DNA of 64,000 bases from Flavobacterium aquicola (lineage in GTDB: Bacteria > Bacteroidota > Bacteroidia > Flavobacteriales > Flavobacteriaceae), in contig NZ_QUNI01000002.1 of the NCBI RefSeq assembly GCF_003385115.1, positions 124,001 through 188,000 of the forward strand. Direction: 5' to 3'. The notes under the pieces were generated by a model. It ran no database searches. It had not been told where the DNA came from and was given only the letters and a program-made list of their open reading frames with translations. Positions 55,395 through 64,000 of the stretch are shown piece by piece. The translations under genes and the position numbers were made by a program. Numbering within the stretch: the stretch's first letter is position 1; each line of letters opens with the position of its first letter.

Positions 55395-57326
55395 CTAAAC
55401 TTCTTGAGTGTTCAGCTTACTGTTGTTACGGCTGAAACTAAAATAAATTATCAATCCGATGATTAACCAGATTCCAAAATAAATCCAATTCCAAACGCTT
55501 AATTCTGCCATCATATACAGGCAGCATATCAAGCCCAAAAGCGGAATCAGTGATAAGTTCTCTTTCCAGGACCAAAACACTAACCCAACGATAACGATAC
55601 AAAAAATCCACATTGGTATTTTGTGTTTAAACAAATCAAATCCGCTTTCATATTTTATAGTATCCGAAATAGGCAGACCGGCAACTACGCTGGCATATTT
55701 AGCATCATCCTCTTTGTATTGGCTTAATAATTGCTCCGCATCAAGATTTTTTATATCAACAGACTTATTCTCAATACTTACCAGATATTCATACACTTTT
55801 TGAGTTTCTTCCTTATTCAGAGACGTGATTATAAATTCGGAATCATTGATTTTTGTCTCGTTGGTAATAAAATCCATAGTCGCTTTTTTATTGTAGGTAA
55901 AAGCCAAAACCAGAGCAGTAATAATCAATACCGGAAATATAAACTTTGAATTCACATAAGGCGTTTTGAATTTTCCTCTTGGAATATCAGTTCTGTTCTG
56001 CAAAGCCAAAACTCCCGCGCAGACCAAAACAAATGCAAACAAAGTACCAATACTGCACAAATCTGTAACCATCGTTAAATTCATGAACAAAGCTGGAACA
56101 GCAACTACAAATCCAGTCACAATAGTCGCATAAGAAGGAGTCTTGAATTTTGGGTGCACTGTAGAAAAACGTTTTGGCAGTAATCCATCACGGCTCATGC
56201 TCATCCAGATACGAGGCTGCCCCATCTGAAAAACCAATAAAACACTTGCCATTGCTACTACAGCACTTACAGCAATAATTCCCGATAACCATTTTAAATG
56301 CAGCTGATCAAATACAAAAGCTAATGGATCTCCCACATTCAAACTATTATAACTTACCATTCCTGTCAATACTAACGCTATGGCTATATAAAGAATTGTA
56401 CAGATAATAATCGCCCACATCATTCCTCTTGGTAAATCACGCTGGGGATTTTTACATTCCTCGGCGGTTGTCGAAATAGCATCAAAACCAATATAAGCAA
56501 AGAATACTGCCGAGACTCCCTTTAAAACTCCCGAAACTCCATTCGGTGCAAACGGATTCCAATTAGCAGTGTCAACATAAAACATACCTACAGCAATTAC
56601 TAGTAAAACAATGCAGAGTTTAACAATAACCATAATGTTGCTAGCATTACGTGATTCTTTCATTCCTCTATAAATCAATGCAGTAATCAAAACAATAATC
56701 AATAATGCAGGAAGATCGGCAACAAAATGAAAGGAACCTATCATTGGCGCTGTTGTCCAAGCTGTATAAGCGCTCTGCATTCCTGCACTTAAATTTTCAA
56801 AAGACTTCCCTCCTTCCATCAAAGCTGTAGCATCTTTGAAACCATTAGAAGCTGTCAGATAATCCATTTGAACCCATTGCGGTAAATCTATCCCGCCACT
56901 GGAGAGCAGTCCTGTAAAGTAATCACTCCATGAGATCGCGACCGTTATATTCCCGACCGAATACTCCATAATCAAAGCCCATCCTATAATCCAGGCAATT
57001 AATTCTCCAAAAGCAACATACGAATACGTATAAGCACTTCCCGAAACTGGCACCAGCGAAGCAAATTCGGCATAGGCAAAAGCGGCAAAACCACAGGCAA
57101 CAGCAGTAAATAGAAACAGAAAAATAACAGCTGGACCTCCGTCAAAACTGGCTTTCCCAATCGTACTGAAAATACCGGCACCTACAATCGCAGCAATTCC
57201 AAAAGCAGTTAAATCTTTGGTGGTCAAATGCTTTCCTAATGTTTCATGCCCTTCCAAGTTGTTTTTCTCAACCTGCTTTAAGATATCCTGAACTGTTTTT
57301 TTTCTAAAAAGCCCTTTTAATGCCAT
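55395..57326 (-). CDS. APC-family amino acid permease with long extra loop
   Basis: Amino acid/polyamine transporter of 643 residues, YfnA/CAT-like. The first helix has IVGAGIFSTIGKAS, and helix 6 has FFAYIGFDAISTTAEE, the family signatures; about 12-14 helices are expected. Family members are usually 460-560 residues. The extra length includes a hydrophilic insert of about 75 residues near the C-terminal third (TNETKINDSEFIITSLNKEE to KYASVVAGLPISDT), likely facing outside. Substrate not determined. Confidence 0.88.
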   Translation of the reverse strand: MALKGLFRKKTVQDILKQVEKNNLEGHETLGKHLTTKDLTAFGIAAIVGAGIFSTIGKASFDGGPAVIFLFLFTAVACGFAAFAYAEFASLVPVSGSAYTYSYVAFGELIAWIIGWALIMEYSVGNITVAISWSDYFTGLLSSGGIDLPQWVQMDYLTASNGFKDATALMEGGKSFENLSAGMQSAYTAWTTAPMIGSFHFVADLPALLIIVLITALIYRGMKESRNASNIMVIVKLCIVLLVIAVGMFYVDTANWNPFAPNGVSGVLKGVSAVFFAYIGFDAISTTAEECKNPQRDLPRGMMWAIIICTILYIAIALVLTGMVSYNSLNVGDPLAFVFDQLHLKWLSGIIAVSAVVAMASVLLVFQMGQPRIWMSMSRDGLLPKRFSTVHPKFKTPSYATIVTGFVVAVPALFMNLTMVTDLCSIGTLFAFVLVCAGVLALQNRTDIPRGKFKTPYVNSKFIFPVLIITALVLAFTYNKKATMDFITNETKINDSEFIITSLNKEETQKVYEYLVSIENKSVDIKNLDAEQLLSQYKEDDAKYASVVAGLPISDTIKYESGFDLFKHKIPMWIFCIVIVGLVFWSWKENLSLIPLLGLICCLYMMAELSVWNWIYFGIWLIIGLIIYFSFSRNNSKLNTQEV

Positions 57327-57605
57327 GTTGTTAATTTTATTATTAAATAACCATAATTTAGTGTTCTTTTCAATAATATTTTCAATAAAAAAATATTAAA
57401 GCTCAAATATATAAAACAAATTCAATCTTTAAAGTTATGAATTTGATTTTTTACAGCAATTAAATATAAAAAATCATTTCTCTTTTTTAGGCTTTCTTTC
57501 AAATATACAATTCAAGAAAATCTCCATAAAAAAACGGAAATATATTCGTTTATGTAATTATATTTTAGCTACGCACGCTGTAAAAGCTGTACTTTATCTT
57601 CTTTT

Positions 57606-58511
57606 ATGTCTCTTGCAGTCAATAGTGAATTAGACATCAGACTGATTGGGTTTATAAATTCTTTGTGGTGCAGTTTTTTTATCTACATTAGTGTAATAAA
57701 TTCAGGATCAACTTCTAAAACCAAAACAGTAATGGATATAAGTATACTAAATCAGACCGAGGCTTGGGTAATTGCTCTTTTACTTTTTATATTAATGCTT
57801 ATTTCATGTTTTATTGGAAAACGCACGGGAAATTATATTCGGAATAAAAAAGACAATAAAGACAAATCGACTGAAACTTCAGGACTTGTTGCATTGCTTT
57901 TTTTCTTACTTGCATTTACATTCGGAATGAGCGGTGACCGTTACGATTCTCGAAGAAAAATTGTTATCGAAGAAGCAAATGACATTGGAACAGCCATACT
58001 GCGAAGTGATTTATATCCTGATTCCACAAGAACTTTGTTCCGCAAGGATTTTAAAGAATATGTCGAAGCAAGAATTTCTTACTATCAAGTAGGCGCAGAT
58101 GTAAAAGGAATTTTGAAAGCTGACAGTTTATCTCAGGTGATTTCGGGCAAATTATGGAAACGCGCCTGCAGTCTTTCCAAAGATCCTGCCAACCTTGCTG
58201 CAACCCAGCAGATGATTCCCGCTTTAAACACAATGATTGATATTACCACTTCCCGAATTGCCGGAGAGAAAGCAAAAGTTCCTGAAAGCATTTTGATTAT
58301 GTTATTTTTTCTGGCTCTTATAAGCTCATTTTATGGCGGTTACTCCGAAGGGCGCAAAGGCAAAATTGACTGGCTGATCCAAATTGGATTTTGTCTTTTG
58401 GTGTCGCTGGTTGTTTTGTTCACACTGGATTTGGACAGACCGAGAAGAGGTTTCGTAAATCTTGATGTGCCCAATCAGACCATAATTGATTTAAGAAAGA
58501 ATTTTGAGTGA
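57606..58511 (+). CDS. DUF4239/bestrophin-like membrane protein
   Basis: A 301-residue membrane protein. Two helices are N-terminal (about 15-35, 50-75) plus one near 97-112, followed by the conserved soluble-side block EEANDIGTAILRSDLYPD and EYVEARISYYQ. Two more helices are at the C-terminus (about 225-245, 260-278). The pattern fits the DUF4239 family, annotated as bestrophin-like. Channel activity is unproven. Confidence 0.78.
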   Translation: MSLAVNSELDIRLIGFINSLWCSFFIYISVINSGSTSKTKTVMDISILNQTEAWVIALLLFILMLISCFIGKRTGNYIRNKKDNKDKSTETSGLVALLFFLLAFTFGMSGDRYDSRRKIVIEEANDIGTAILRSDLYPDSTRTLFRKDFKEYVEARISYYQVGADVKGILKADSLSQVISGKLWKRACSLSKDPANLAATQQMIPALNTMIDITTSRIAGEKAKVPESILIMLFFLALISSFYGGYSEGRKGKIDWLIQIGFCLLVSLVVLFTLDLDRPRRGFVNLDVPNQTIIDLRKNFE

Positions 58512-58883
58512 TTTTTTGCCTGAAGATAATATAAAAATAAATCATTTTTTGACACGTTTATCTGCTAGAATTTACCGCATTACTTCTTTGTAAAAGTGAA
58601 TTTAATGATTGTTGGATTCCTTGCCCCTGATAGCAGTGGCAGCCTCGAAAATTAGAACACTATTTTTTACTTCCTGTATAGAGCGACCAGCGGAAGCTCC
58701 TGTACGGGAAAGTAAAAAAAGTGTTCTAATGGAGAGCTACAGCGGATAGCAGGATAAGGCACATTACTATTATTCATTTTGGAAATAATGTAAAACAGGA
58801 ACGTTAATCCAAATTTATTGGCAATTAGTTTAATAAACTTGGCTAAAAAAACTACTTTTGATTTCTTTATAAAAAGATTAAAA
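58512..58883. other. Repeat-bearing region upstream of the GHL10 gene
   Basis: The 372-bp region contains repeat copy C (58619-58757). No ORF of coding character is present, except the 22-codon upstream extension of the next gene. Confidence 0.55.
58619..58757 (+). repeat. Dispersed intergenic repeat, copy C
   Basis: It begins GCCCCTGATAGCAGTGGCAG and ends AGAGCTACAGCGGATAGCAGG. The middle is a hairpin: ATTAGAACACTATTTTTTAC (from 58651) pairs with GTAAAAAAAGTGTTCTAAT (to 58730), with a GAGCGACCAGCGGAAGCTC core. The ends correspond to those of copy A on the other strand. Confidence 0.65.
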
Positions 58884-60437
58884 ATGATTTTGAAGAAGTC
58901 TCTGTTATTTCCAACTATATACCTCCTGTTTTTTGCTGTCATTGGTTTTGCCCAAAGAAGAGAGATGCATCCTAAAAATGAATTTCGAGCGGTATGGATT
59001 GCTACCGTTGTTAATATTGACTGGCCTAAAAACAGCTGGGATTCTGTAGAAAAACAGAAAGCAGATTTTATCCAGGTTTTAGACACGTATCAAAAACTCA
59101 ACTATAATGCAGTCGTTGTACAGATACGTTCAGTAGGTGACGCTTTATATCCCACCATATTAGCACCTTGGTCCCGTTATTTAACTGGATCTGAAGGGAA
59201 AGCCCCAGCTGGAAATTTTGATCCTCTCGAATGGATGATCGAAGAAAGCCACGGACGCGGTTTTGAATTTCACGCTTGGATGAATCCGTATCGCGCCACG
59301 ATGGATTTAAAAACCGAAAACTTAAGTATTGATCATGATTATAATAAACATCGCGATTGGATGATCGAGTATGGCGGTAAATATTACTACAATCCTGCGC
59401 TGCCAGAAGTTCAAAAGCATTTAACTGCAATCGTTGAAGAAGTGGTGATTAAATATGATATCGACGCTGTACATTTTGATGATTATTTCTATCCATATAA
59501 AATAAAAGGGCTTGACTTTAACGATACAGCATCATACCAAAAATATGGAAACGGTCTTTCTCTGGAAGACTTTAGACGTTCGAATGTTACCGCTTTTGTC
59601 AAAAATATTTCTTTTGGCATTAAAAAACTAAAACCGTGGGTGCAGTTTGGCATCAGCCCGTTTGGAGTTTGGCGCAACAAATCTGTTGACCCAAAAGGAT
59701 CAGATACCCAGTCTGGTCAGACCAATTATGATGATTTATTTGCTGATCCTATGGAATGGATGAATAACAATTGGATCGACTACATCATCCCGCAATTGTA
59801 TTGGAGTATTGACCACAAAACAGCTTCTTATGCTAAATTAATGAAATGGTGGTCTGAGAATGTCCCAAATAATACTGCCTTATACATTGGAAACAGCTCG
59901 TATAAAATCAGATCGGATTCAGATAAACACTGGAATAACATGTACGAAATTACGAATCAGATTGACCTTACGCGAAACTATCCAAATGTCCAGGGAAATG
60001 GTTTTTTTAGTGCCAAATGGTTTATCAATAAAAATCAGGATGTGGTAAAATATCTCAAAGAGAACCAATACAAATATCCTGCTCTGCCATTGCCTGTTCC
60101 CAACTTTAAAAAAACGCTTACCGAAACTTTGCTGATTAATTCAATCACTAAGGACTCAGCCAGCTATTATATTACTTTTAAAAAGCCTAATCTTCCGACA
60201 CAAGTGCGCTACATTGTTGTGTATGGCGCTAAAAATTCAGCCAAAATAAAAACCAATGATGTCACTCAAATCATAGAAAAAATTGCTGTTACCGAAGAAA
60301 ATAACGAATTTAATATTGAAGTTCCTGCTTACAAAATGATTGGTAAAGCAGCGTTTGCTTTTACTTACATCGATTATTATGCTAACGAAAGCCCAGAAAC
60401 TGTAATTGATCTGGAAACAGAAACGCAGACGAAGTAA
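58884..60437 (+). CDS. GHL10-type (DUF187) family glycosidase
   Basis: A 517-residue secreted glycosidase-like protein starting MILKKSLLFP at 58884, with a signal peptide (about 1-20, VIGFAQ). The frame extends 22 codons upstream, but a signal peptide at 58884 decides the start. The TIM-barrel core has FRAVWIATVVNIDWP, FEFHAWMNPYRA and VHFDDYFYPY (likely acid residues D/D), matching the family-10-like GHL10 glycosidases. E. coli DigH of this group acts on peptidoglycan strands; the nearby ampG and nagZ support a cell-wall role. Confidence 0.85.
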   Translation: MILKKSLLFPTIYLLFFAVIGFAQRREMHPKNEFRAVWIATVVNIDWPKNSWDSVEKQKADFIQVLDTYQKLNYNAVVVQIRSVGDALYPTILAPWSRYLTGSEGKAPAGNFDPLEWMIEESHGRGFEFHAWMNPYRATMDLKTENLSIDHDYNKHRDWMIEYGGKYYYNPALPEVQKHLTAIVEEVVIKYDIDAVHFDDYFYPYKIKGLDFNDTASYQKYGNGLSLEDFRRSNVTAFVKNISFGIKKLKPWVQFGISPFGVWRNKSVDPKGSDTQSGQTNYDDLFADPMEWMNNNWIDYIIPQLYWSIDHKTASYAKLMKWWSENVPNNTALYIGNSSYKIRSDSDKHWNNMYEITNQIDLTRNYPNVQGNGFFSAKWFINKNQDVVKYLKENQYKYPALPLPVPNFKKTLTETLLINSITKDSASYYITFKKPNLPTQVRYIVVYGAKNSAKIKTNDVTQIIEKIAVTEENNEFNIEVPAYKMIGKAAFAFTYIDYYANESPETVIDLETETQTK

Positions 60438-60474
60438 AGTTTAAAATAGTTTAATATTGTTTTAACTTTAAACT
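60438..60474. repeat. Palindrome of TTTAAAC words
   Basis: AGTTTAAAATAGTTTAATAT pairs with TGTTTTAACTTTAAACT nearly symmetrically. Downstream to 60533 the TTTAAACC and TTAAACC words recur. It lies between the GHL10 gene and the permease gene. Confidence 0.62.
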
Positions 60475-60533
60475 GTTAGCCCTCAAACAAAATTAAACCT
60501 TTAAACCTATAACCCCTTAAACCTCCTTAAATA

Positions 60534-61847
60534 ATGAAAGACAGTAAACCTTGGTATTGGATTCCGTTTTTAAATTTTGCTTCGGGATTTCCGTATGCTA
60601 TTATTATTTCGGTATCGGTGATTATGTATAAAAATCTGGGAATTGCGAATGAAGACATTGGGGTGTATACCAGTTTATTATACCTGCCATGGGTAATCAA
60701 ACCGCTTTGGAGTCCGTTTATTGATTTGTATGCCACTAAAAGAAAATGGTTTTTGGCGATGCAGTTAGTTATTTCAATTGCGTTTTTAATTGTGGGACTG
60801 ACCATTCCTGCAAATCACTTTTTCATGCTGAGTTTAGCATTATTTTGGGTTGCTGCGTTTGCATCTGCATCAAATGATGTGGCGAGCGACGGTTTTTATA
60901 TGCTGGCTTTAGCCAAAGAACAGCAGTCTTTTTTCTTAGGAATCCGAAGCACATTCTACAGACTTTCGATGCTTACCGCAAATGGGCTGATTGTAATTTT
61001 GGGAGGATATTTGGAAAACAAATTCGGGGATAAAAGCCAAGCCTGGTCTTACACTATGATCGTTGTGGCGCTGATTATGGCATTATTAACAATCTATAAT
61101 TTTTTCATCACTCCAAAAGTGGAAGAAACCAAAGAGATCGAAAGTACTCATAAAGCGAGCTTCGGTGAAGTATTTGCTACTTTTTTTCAAAAGAAACAAA
61201 TCGGTATTATACTGGCTTTCATTTTGCTTTTCAGATTGGGCGAATCGCAGTTATTAAAAATGCTGACTCCCTTTTTGATTGATGAAAAAGCCAAAGGAGG
61301 TATGGGTTTAACTACCGAAGATGTCGGGATTATATATGGAACCTTTGGAGTTGCTGCGCTTGTTGTCGGGGGAATCCTTGGCGGAATAGCTATTTCAAAA
61401 GGAGGACTGCGCAAATGGATGCTGCCTATGTTCTTGGCAATGCATCTGCCGATAATTGGTTTTGTTTACTTATCACATTTTCATCCTGCTGCAGCTTTCA
61501 ATCTGCATTTAGAATTATACTTTTACACTTTTGATTATGTTTTAAACCCTTATATTACAGGAGTAATAATTGCGGAACAATTTGGATATGGCTTTGGTTT
61601 TGCTGCTTTTATGATGTATTTAATTTACGTTGCAGAAGGAGAATCAAAAACTTCGCACTACTCGATTGCAACAGGTTTTATGGCTCTGGGAATGATGGTG
61701 CCCGGAATGTTAAGCGGTTATATACAGCAATATTTAGGTTATGGAAATTTCTTTATCTGGGTGTTTTTGGCAACGATTCCAGGATTAATTCTATCTCAGT
61801 TGCTGCAATATCCTGCTGATTTTGGAAAGAAAACGGAGGAGAAATAA
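60534..61847 (+). CDS. ampG: AmpG-like muropeptide permease (MFS/PAT family)
   Basis: A 437-residue major-facilitator protein with 12 expected helices. The N-terminal NFASGFPYAIIISV and the WVIKPLWSPFIDLYATKRKW block match AmpG/PAT permeases, which import anhydromuropeptides. SNDVASDGFYMLAL is also characteristic. The placement 96 bp after a cell-wall glycosidase and 1.2 kb before nagZ supports this; sugar or nucleotide transport by a relative is the alternative. Confidence 0.84.
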   Translation: MKDSKPWYWIPFLNFASGFPYAIIISVSVIMYKNLGIANEDIGVYTSLLYLPWVIKPLWSPFIDLYATKRKWFLAMQLVISIAFLIVGLTIPANHFFMLSLALFWVAAFASASNDVASDGFYMLALAKEQQSFFLGIRSTFYRLSMLTANGLIVILGGYLENKFGDKSQAWSYTMIVVALIMALLTIYNFFITPKVEETKEIESTHKASFGEVFATFFQKKQIGIILAFILLFRLGESQLLKMLTPFLIDEKAKGGMGLTTEDVGIIYGTFGVAALVVGGILGGIAISKGGLRKWMLPMFLAMHLPIIGFVYLSHFHPAAAFNLHLELYFYTFDYVLNPYITGVIIAEQFGYGFGFAAFMMYLIYVAEGESKTSHYSIATGFMALGMMVPGMLSGYIQQYLGYGNFFIWVFLATIPGLILSQLLQYPADFGKKTEEK

Positions 61848-61906
61848 AACTTTTTTTATTCCAAATTCAAATATTGAAAAATGAAGAAGCAAATTGATTT
61901 TGAATT

Positions 61907-63043
61907 ATGTCACAATTAAGTAATCAAACAGACGAGAATTCACTTTTCAACAAAGTATCCGAGTTACTCGAACTTGCCCGCAAACAAGTTGTAACAACGG
62001 TAAATCTGACTATGGTTCATACCTATTTTGAAATAGGAAAAATGATTATTGAGGAAGAACAGCAAGGAGAGATTCGCGCTGCTTATGGGAAAGCCATTCT
62101 AAAAGACTTATCCGCCCGGCTTAAAGAACGTTTTGGAAAGGGTTTTTCAGAACAAAATTTAAGAAATATGAGGCAATTTCATCTTGCATACTCAAAATAC
62201 GAGAAGCCTTCTAGTAAATTACAAAATACTAACAATCAATGCGATTCAATTCGACAGAAGCCTTCTAGCGAATTGCAAAATACCAATAAAAAACTAGATT
62301 CGATTCAGCAGAAGCCTTCTAGTAAATTCAAATTAAGCTGGTCACACTATCTTGTTTTAATGCGGATAGAGAACAGTAATGAAAGAAGTTTCTATGAAAT
62401 CGAAGCATTTGAACAAAACTGGTCCGAACCACAGCTCAAACGCCAATATCATTCGAGCTTATACGAACGATTAGCTTTAAGCCGTGATAAAAATGAGGTA
62501 ATGAAACTTGCTATTGAAGGGCAAAAAATAGATAGACCTCAAGATTTATTAAAGAATCCACTAACATTGGACTTTTTAGGATTACAGGAAAAGCATTCTT
62601 ATACAGAATCCGACTTAGAGCATGGCATCATCTCAAAATTACAGGACTTTTTATTAGAATTAGGCAAAGGCTTCCTGTTTGAAGCCAGACAAAAAAGATT
62701 TACATTTGATAATGATCATTATTTTGTAGACTTGGTTTTCTACAATCGATTACTCCAATGCTATGTAATAATCGATTTAAAAACAGAAAAATTAGTCCAT
62801 CAAGATTTAGGACAAATGCAGATGTATGTCAATTATTACGACCGTTTTGAAAAGCTGGAACACGAAAAACCTACAATTGGAATTTTACTGTGCAAAAAGA
62901 AAAATGATGCACTTGTAGAACTTACGCTTCCAAAAGACTCTAATATTTACGCTTCCGAATATAGTCTGTATCTCCCTGAAAAAGAACTTTTACAGCAAAA
63001 ACTCATGGAATGGGTACAAGAATTTGAAGAAGAAAATTCATAA
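61907..63043 (+). CDS. yhcG: YhcG-type PD-(D/E)XK nuclease (DUF1016)
   Basis: A 378-residue protein. N-terminal DUF1016_N (about 1-100, VHTYFEIGKMIIEEE and LRNMRQFHLAYSK). Then a linker made of two and a half copies of an 18-residue repeat (KPSSKLQNTNNQCDSIRQ), then the YhcG nuclease domain (about 140-370) with SWSHYLVLMRIEN, FEARQKRFTFDND, DLVFYNRLLQCYVIIDLK and GQMQMYVNYYDR. The D ... D-x-K core is intact. The family is associated with replication-repair and phage defence. The gene lies inside the muropeptide-recycling gene line, 4 bp before nagZ. Confidence 0.9.
   Translation: MSQLSNQTDENSLFNKVSELLELARKQVVTTVNLTMVHTYFEIGKMIIEEEQQGEIRAAYGKAILKDLSARLKERFGKGFSEQNLRNMRQFHLAYSKYEKPSSKLQNTNNQCDSIRQKPSSELQNTNKKLDSIQQKPSSKFKLSWSHYLVLMRIENSNERSFYEIEAFEQNWSEPQLKRQYHSSLYERLALSRDKNEVMKLAIEGQKIDRPQDLLKNPLTLDFLGLQEKHSYTESDLEHGIISKLQDFLLELGKGFLFEARQKRFTFDNDHYFVDLVFYNRLLQCYVIIDLKTEKLVHQDLGQMQMYVNYYDRFEKLEHEKPTIGILLCKKKNDALVELTLPKDSNIYASEYSLYLPEKELLQQKLMEWVQEFEEENS
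62204..62322 (+). repeat. 54-bp in-frame tandem repeat within yhcG
   Basis: AAGCCTTCTAG recurs at 62204, 62258 and 62312, exactly 54 bp apart. Each unit encodes KPSS(K/E)LQNTN plus a variable end; the third copy runs into FKLSWSHY. Confidence 0.9.
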
Positions 63044-63046
63044 ACA

Positions 63047-64000
63047 ATGACACTAGAACAAAAAATAGGACAATTCTTTTTTCCTGCCGTTTTTATCAAC
63101 GATACAGAAGAGAACATTCTGGAAACAGAACGTTTAATCAAAGAATACAATATTGGAGGGCTGACATTTTTTCACAGCAGAGCCAGTGCGGCAACTAATT
63201 ATGAGTCTAAGAAAAAAGTAGAATTTAACGACGATAGTTTTCAGCGTTTGAAAGACCTGATTGTTCGTTACCAAAAATGCGCCTCTACCCCCCTATTAAT
63301 GAGTATTGATGCCGAATGGGGCTTGGCCATGCGTGTCGAAAAAACACCGCAATATCCTTATGCAATTACTCTTGGTGCTCTGCCTGAGAGAAAAATCGAT
63401 TTGGTATATGAAGTAGGAAAACAAATTGGATTGGACTTAAAATCGGCGGGGATTCATTATAATTTATCTCCTTTGGCTGATATTAACAACAATCCTAATA
63501 ATCCAGTAATTGGTTACCGCTCTTTTGGTTCCAATAAAGAAAAAGTTGCTCAATACGCATTAGAATATCTTCGCGGTATGTCTGATGCTGGGATTTTGGG
63601 ATGCTTAAAACACTTTCCAGGACATGGAAATACGAGCGTCGATTCACATCTAGGATTACCTGTTTTACAGGAAAATCTAGAACAATTACTCGAAAACGAA
63701 TTAATCCCTTTCATAAAAGGCATTGAAAATCAGGTCGATTCTATTATGATAGGCCATTTGGCTGTTCCCGCATTGAATGATGGAAAAGAAACATCGGCCA
63801 CTTTATCCAAAAATATAATAGAAAAACTGCTGCGGGAGCAATTGGGTTATGACGGTCTAATTATTTCGGATGCCTTGAATATGCACAGCGTTTCCAAATT
63901 ATATGATGTGAAAGGCCAGCTGGAATGGGAAGCTTTTAATGCTGGAAATGATGTACTTTGCTTTGCTGAAAATGTACCCGAAGGTATTCAGGAAATACTA
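63047..64000 (+). CDS. nagZ: Glycoside hydrolase family 3 (NagZ-like), 3' end outside window
   Basis: Open frame from ATG 63047 to the window end (318 codons), starting MTLEQKIGQFFFPAVFIND. The GH3 beta-N-acetylhexosaminidase signature KHFPGHGNTSVDSH is present, with SIDAEWGLAMRV before it and the nucleophile region IISDALNMHSV after it. NagZ removes GlcNAc from anhydromuropeptides in the cytoplasm. In Bacteroidota it is often fused to a beta-lactamase-like domain; the C-terminus is not visible. It starts 4 bp after yhcG ends, so the two are cotranscribed. Confidence 0.9.
   Translation, partial: MTLEQKIGQFFFPAVFINDTEENILETERLIKEYNIGGLTFFHSRASAATNYESKKKVEFNDDSFQRLKDLIVRYQKCASTPLLMSIDAEWGLAMRVEKTPQYPYAITLGALPERKIDLVYEVGKQIGLDLKSAGIHYNLSPLADINNNPNNPVIGYRSFGSNKEKVAQYALEYLRGMSDAGILGCLKHFPGHGNTSVDSHLGLPVLQENLEQLLENELIPFIKGIENQVDSIMIGHLAVPALNDGKETSATLSKNIIEKLLREQLGYDGLIISDALNMHSVSKLYDVKGQLEWEAFNAGNDVLCFAENVPEGIQEIL

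Noticed and set aside
1..64000. tRNA and rRNA genes
   Set aside because: I inspected the intergenic regions by eye for cloverleaf arms and conserved T-loop words and saw none; a covariance search would be needed to exclude them fully.

Overview
The window reads as a chromosomal segment of a low-GC member of the Bacteroidota, most likely Flavobacterium or a close relative. Supporting signs are Bacteroidota-type promoters (TTTG ... TAnnTTTG), a TonB-linked outer-membrane beta-barrel protein with a carboxypeptidase-regulatory-like N-terminus, little Shine-Dalgarno signal before most genes, and several kinds of intergenic palindrome typical of flavobacterial genomes. The species call is an inference; no rRNA or tRNA gene was seen.

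Layout. 1-9.9 kb: 3' part of prfB, an outer-membrane phospholipase A, an acyl-CoA carboxylase subunit, a DoxX protein, a CPBP protease-menE pair, an ArsC-like reductase, a TonB-dependent receptor-like protein and a 55-residue membrane protein. 10-25.5 kb: L-serine deaminase, Kup potassium transporter with a KdpDE-like two-component system, panB, an RluA-type pseudouridine synthase, an aldehyde dehydrogenase, a very large hybrid histidine kinase, a zinc metallopeptidase gene broken by an amber codon, and a small lipoprotein. 37-64 kb: a Gfo/Idh/MocA oxidoreductase, dipeptide epimerase, a KBL/BioF-like PLP enzyme, two tandem ammonium transporters, the pabB-tilS-dsbD set, a DUF4349 lipoprotein gene broken by an ochre codon, lpdA, an amino-acid permease, and a cell-wall group (GHL10 glycosidase, AmpG-like permease, NagZ) with a YhcG-type nuclease gene inserted before nagZ.

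The main discovery is the 27.0-37.0 kb interval. A roughly 9.96-kb element has inserted inside comM (yifB). The first 21 codons of comM lie at 36973-37035 and the other 490 at 25545-27017, both on the minus strand; rejoined they give a 511-residue protein, the normal family length. The element is bounded by a 4-bp TTCA core and by inward-facing arms that share 16 bp. Rejoining the arms gives a symmetric attP of about 48 bp, as expected for a large serine integrase, and such an integrase is encoded right at the left end. The cargo is a PD-(D/E)XK nuclease fused to a DUF2075-like helicase (a defence candidate), a second serine recombinase, an 863-residue SF2-helicase-like protein whose Walker A lysine is replaced by glycine, six small unknown genes, and an 868-bp non-coding region with G/C tracts and inverted repeats. 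No conjugation or phage structural gene was recognised.

Other unexplained structure includes a 230-bp array with an exact 21-bp period (54429-54660), a family of structured intergenic repeats with conserved ends (15.7, 38.5 and 58.6 kb), long palindromes each built from a different short word, and two genes with single in-frame stops.
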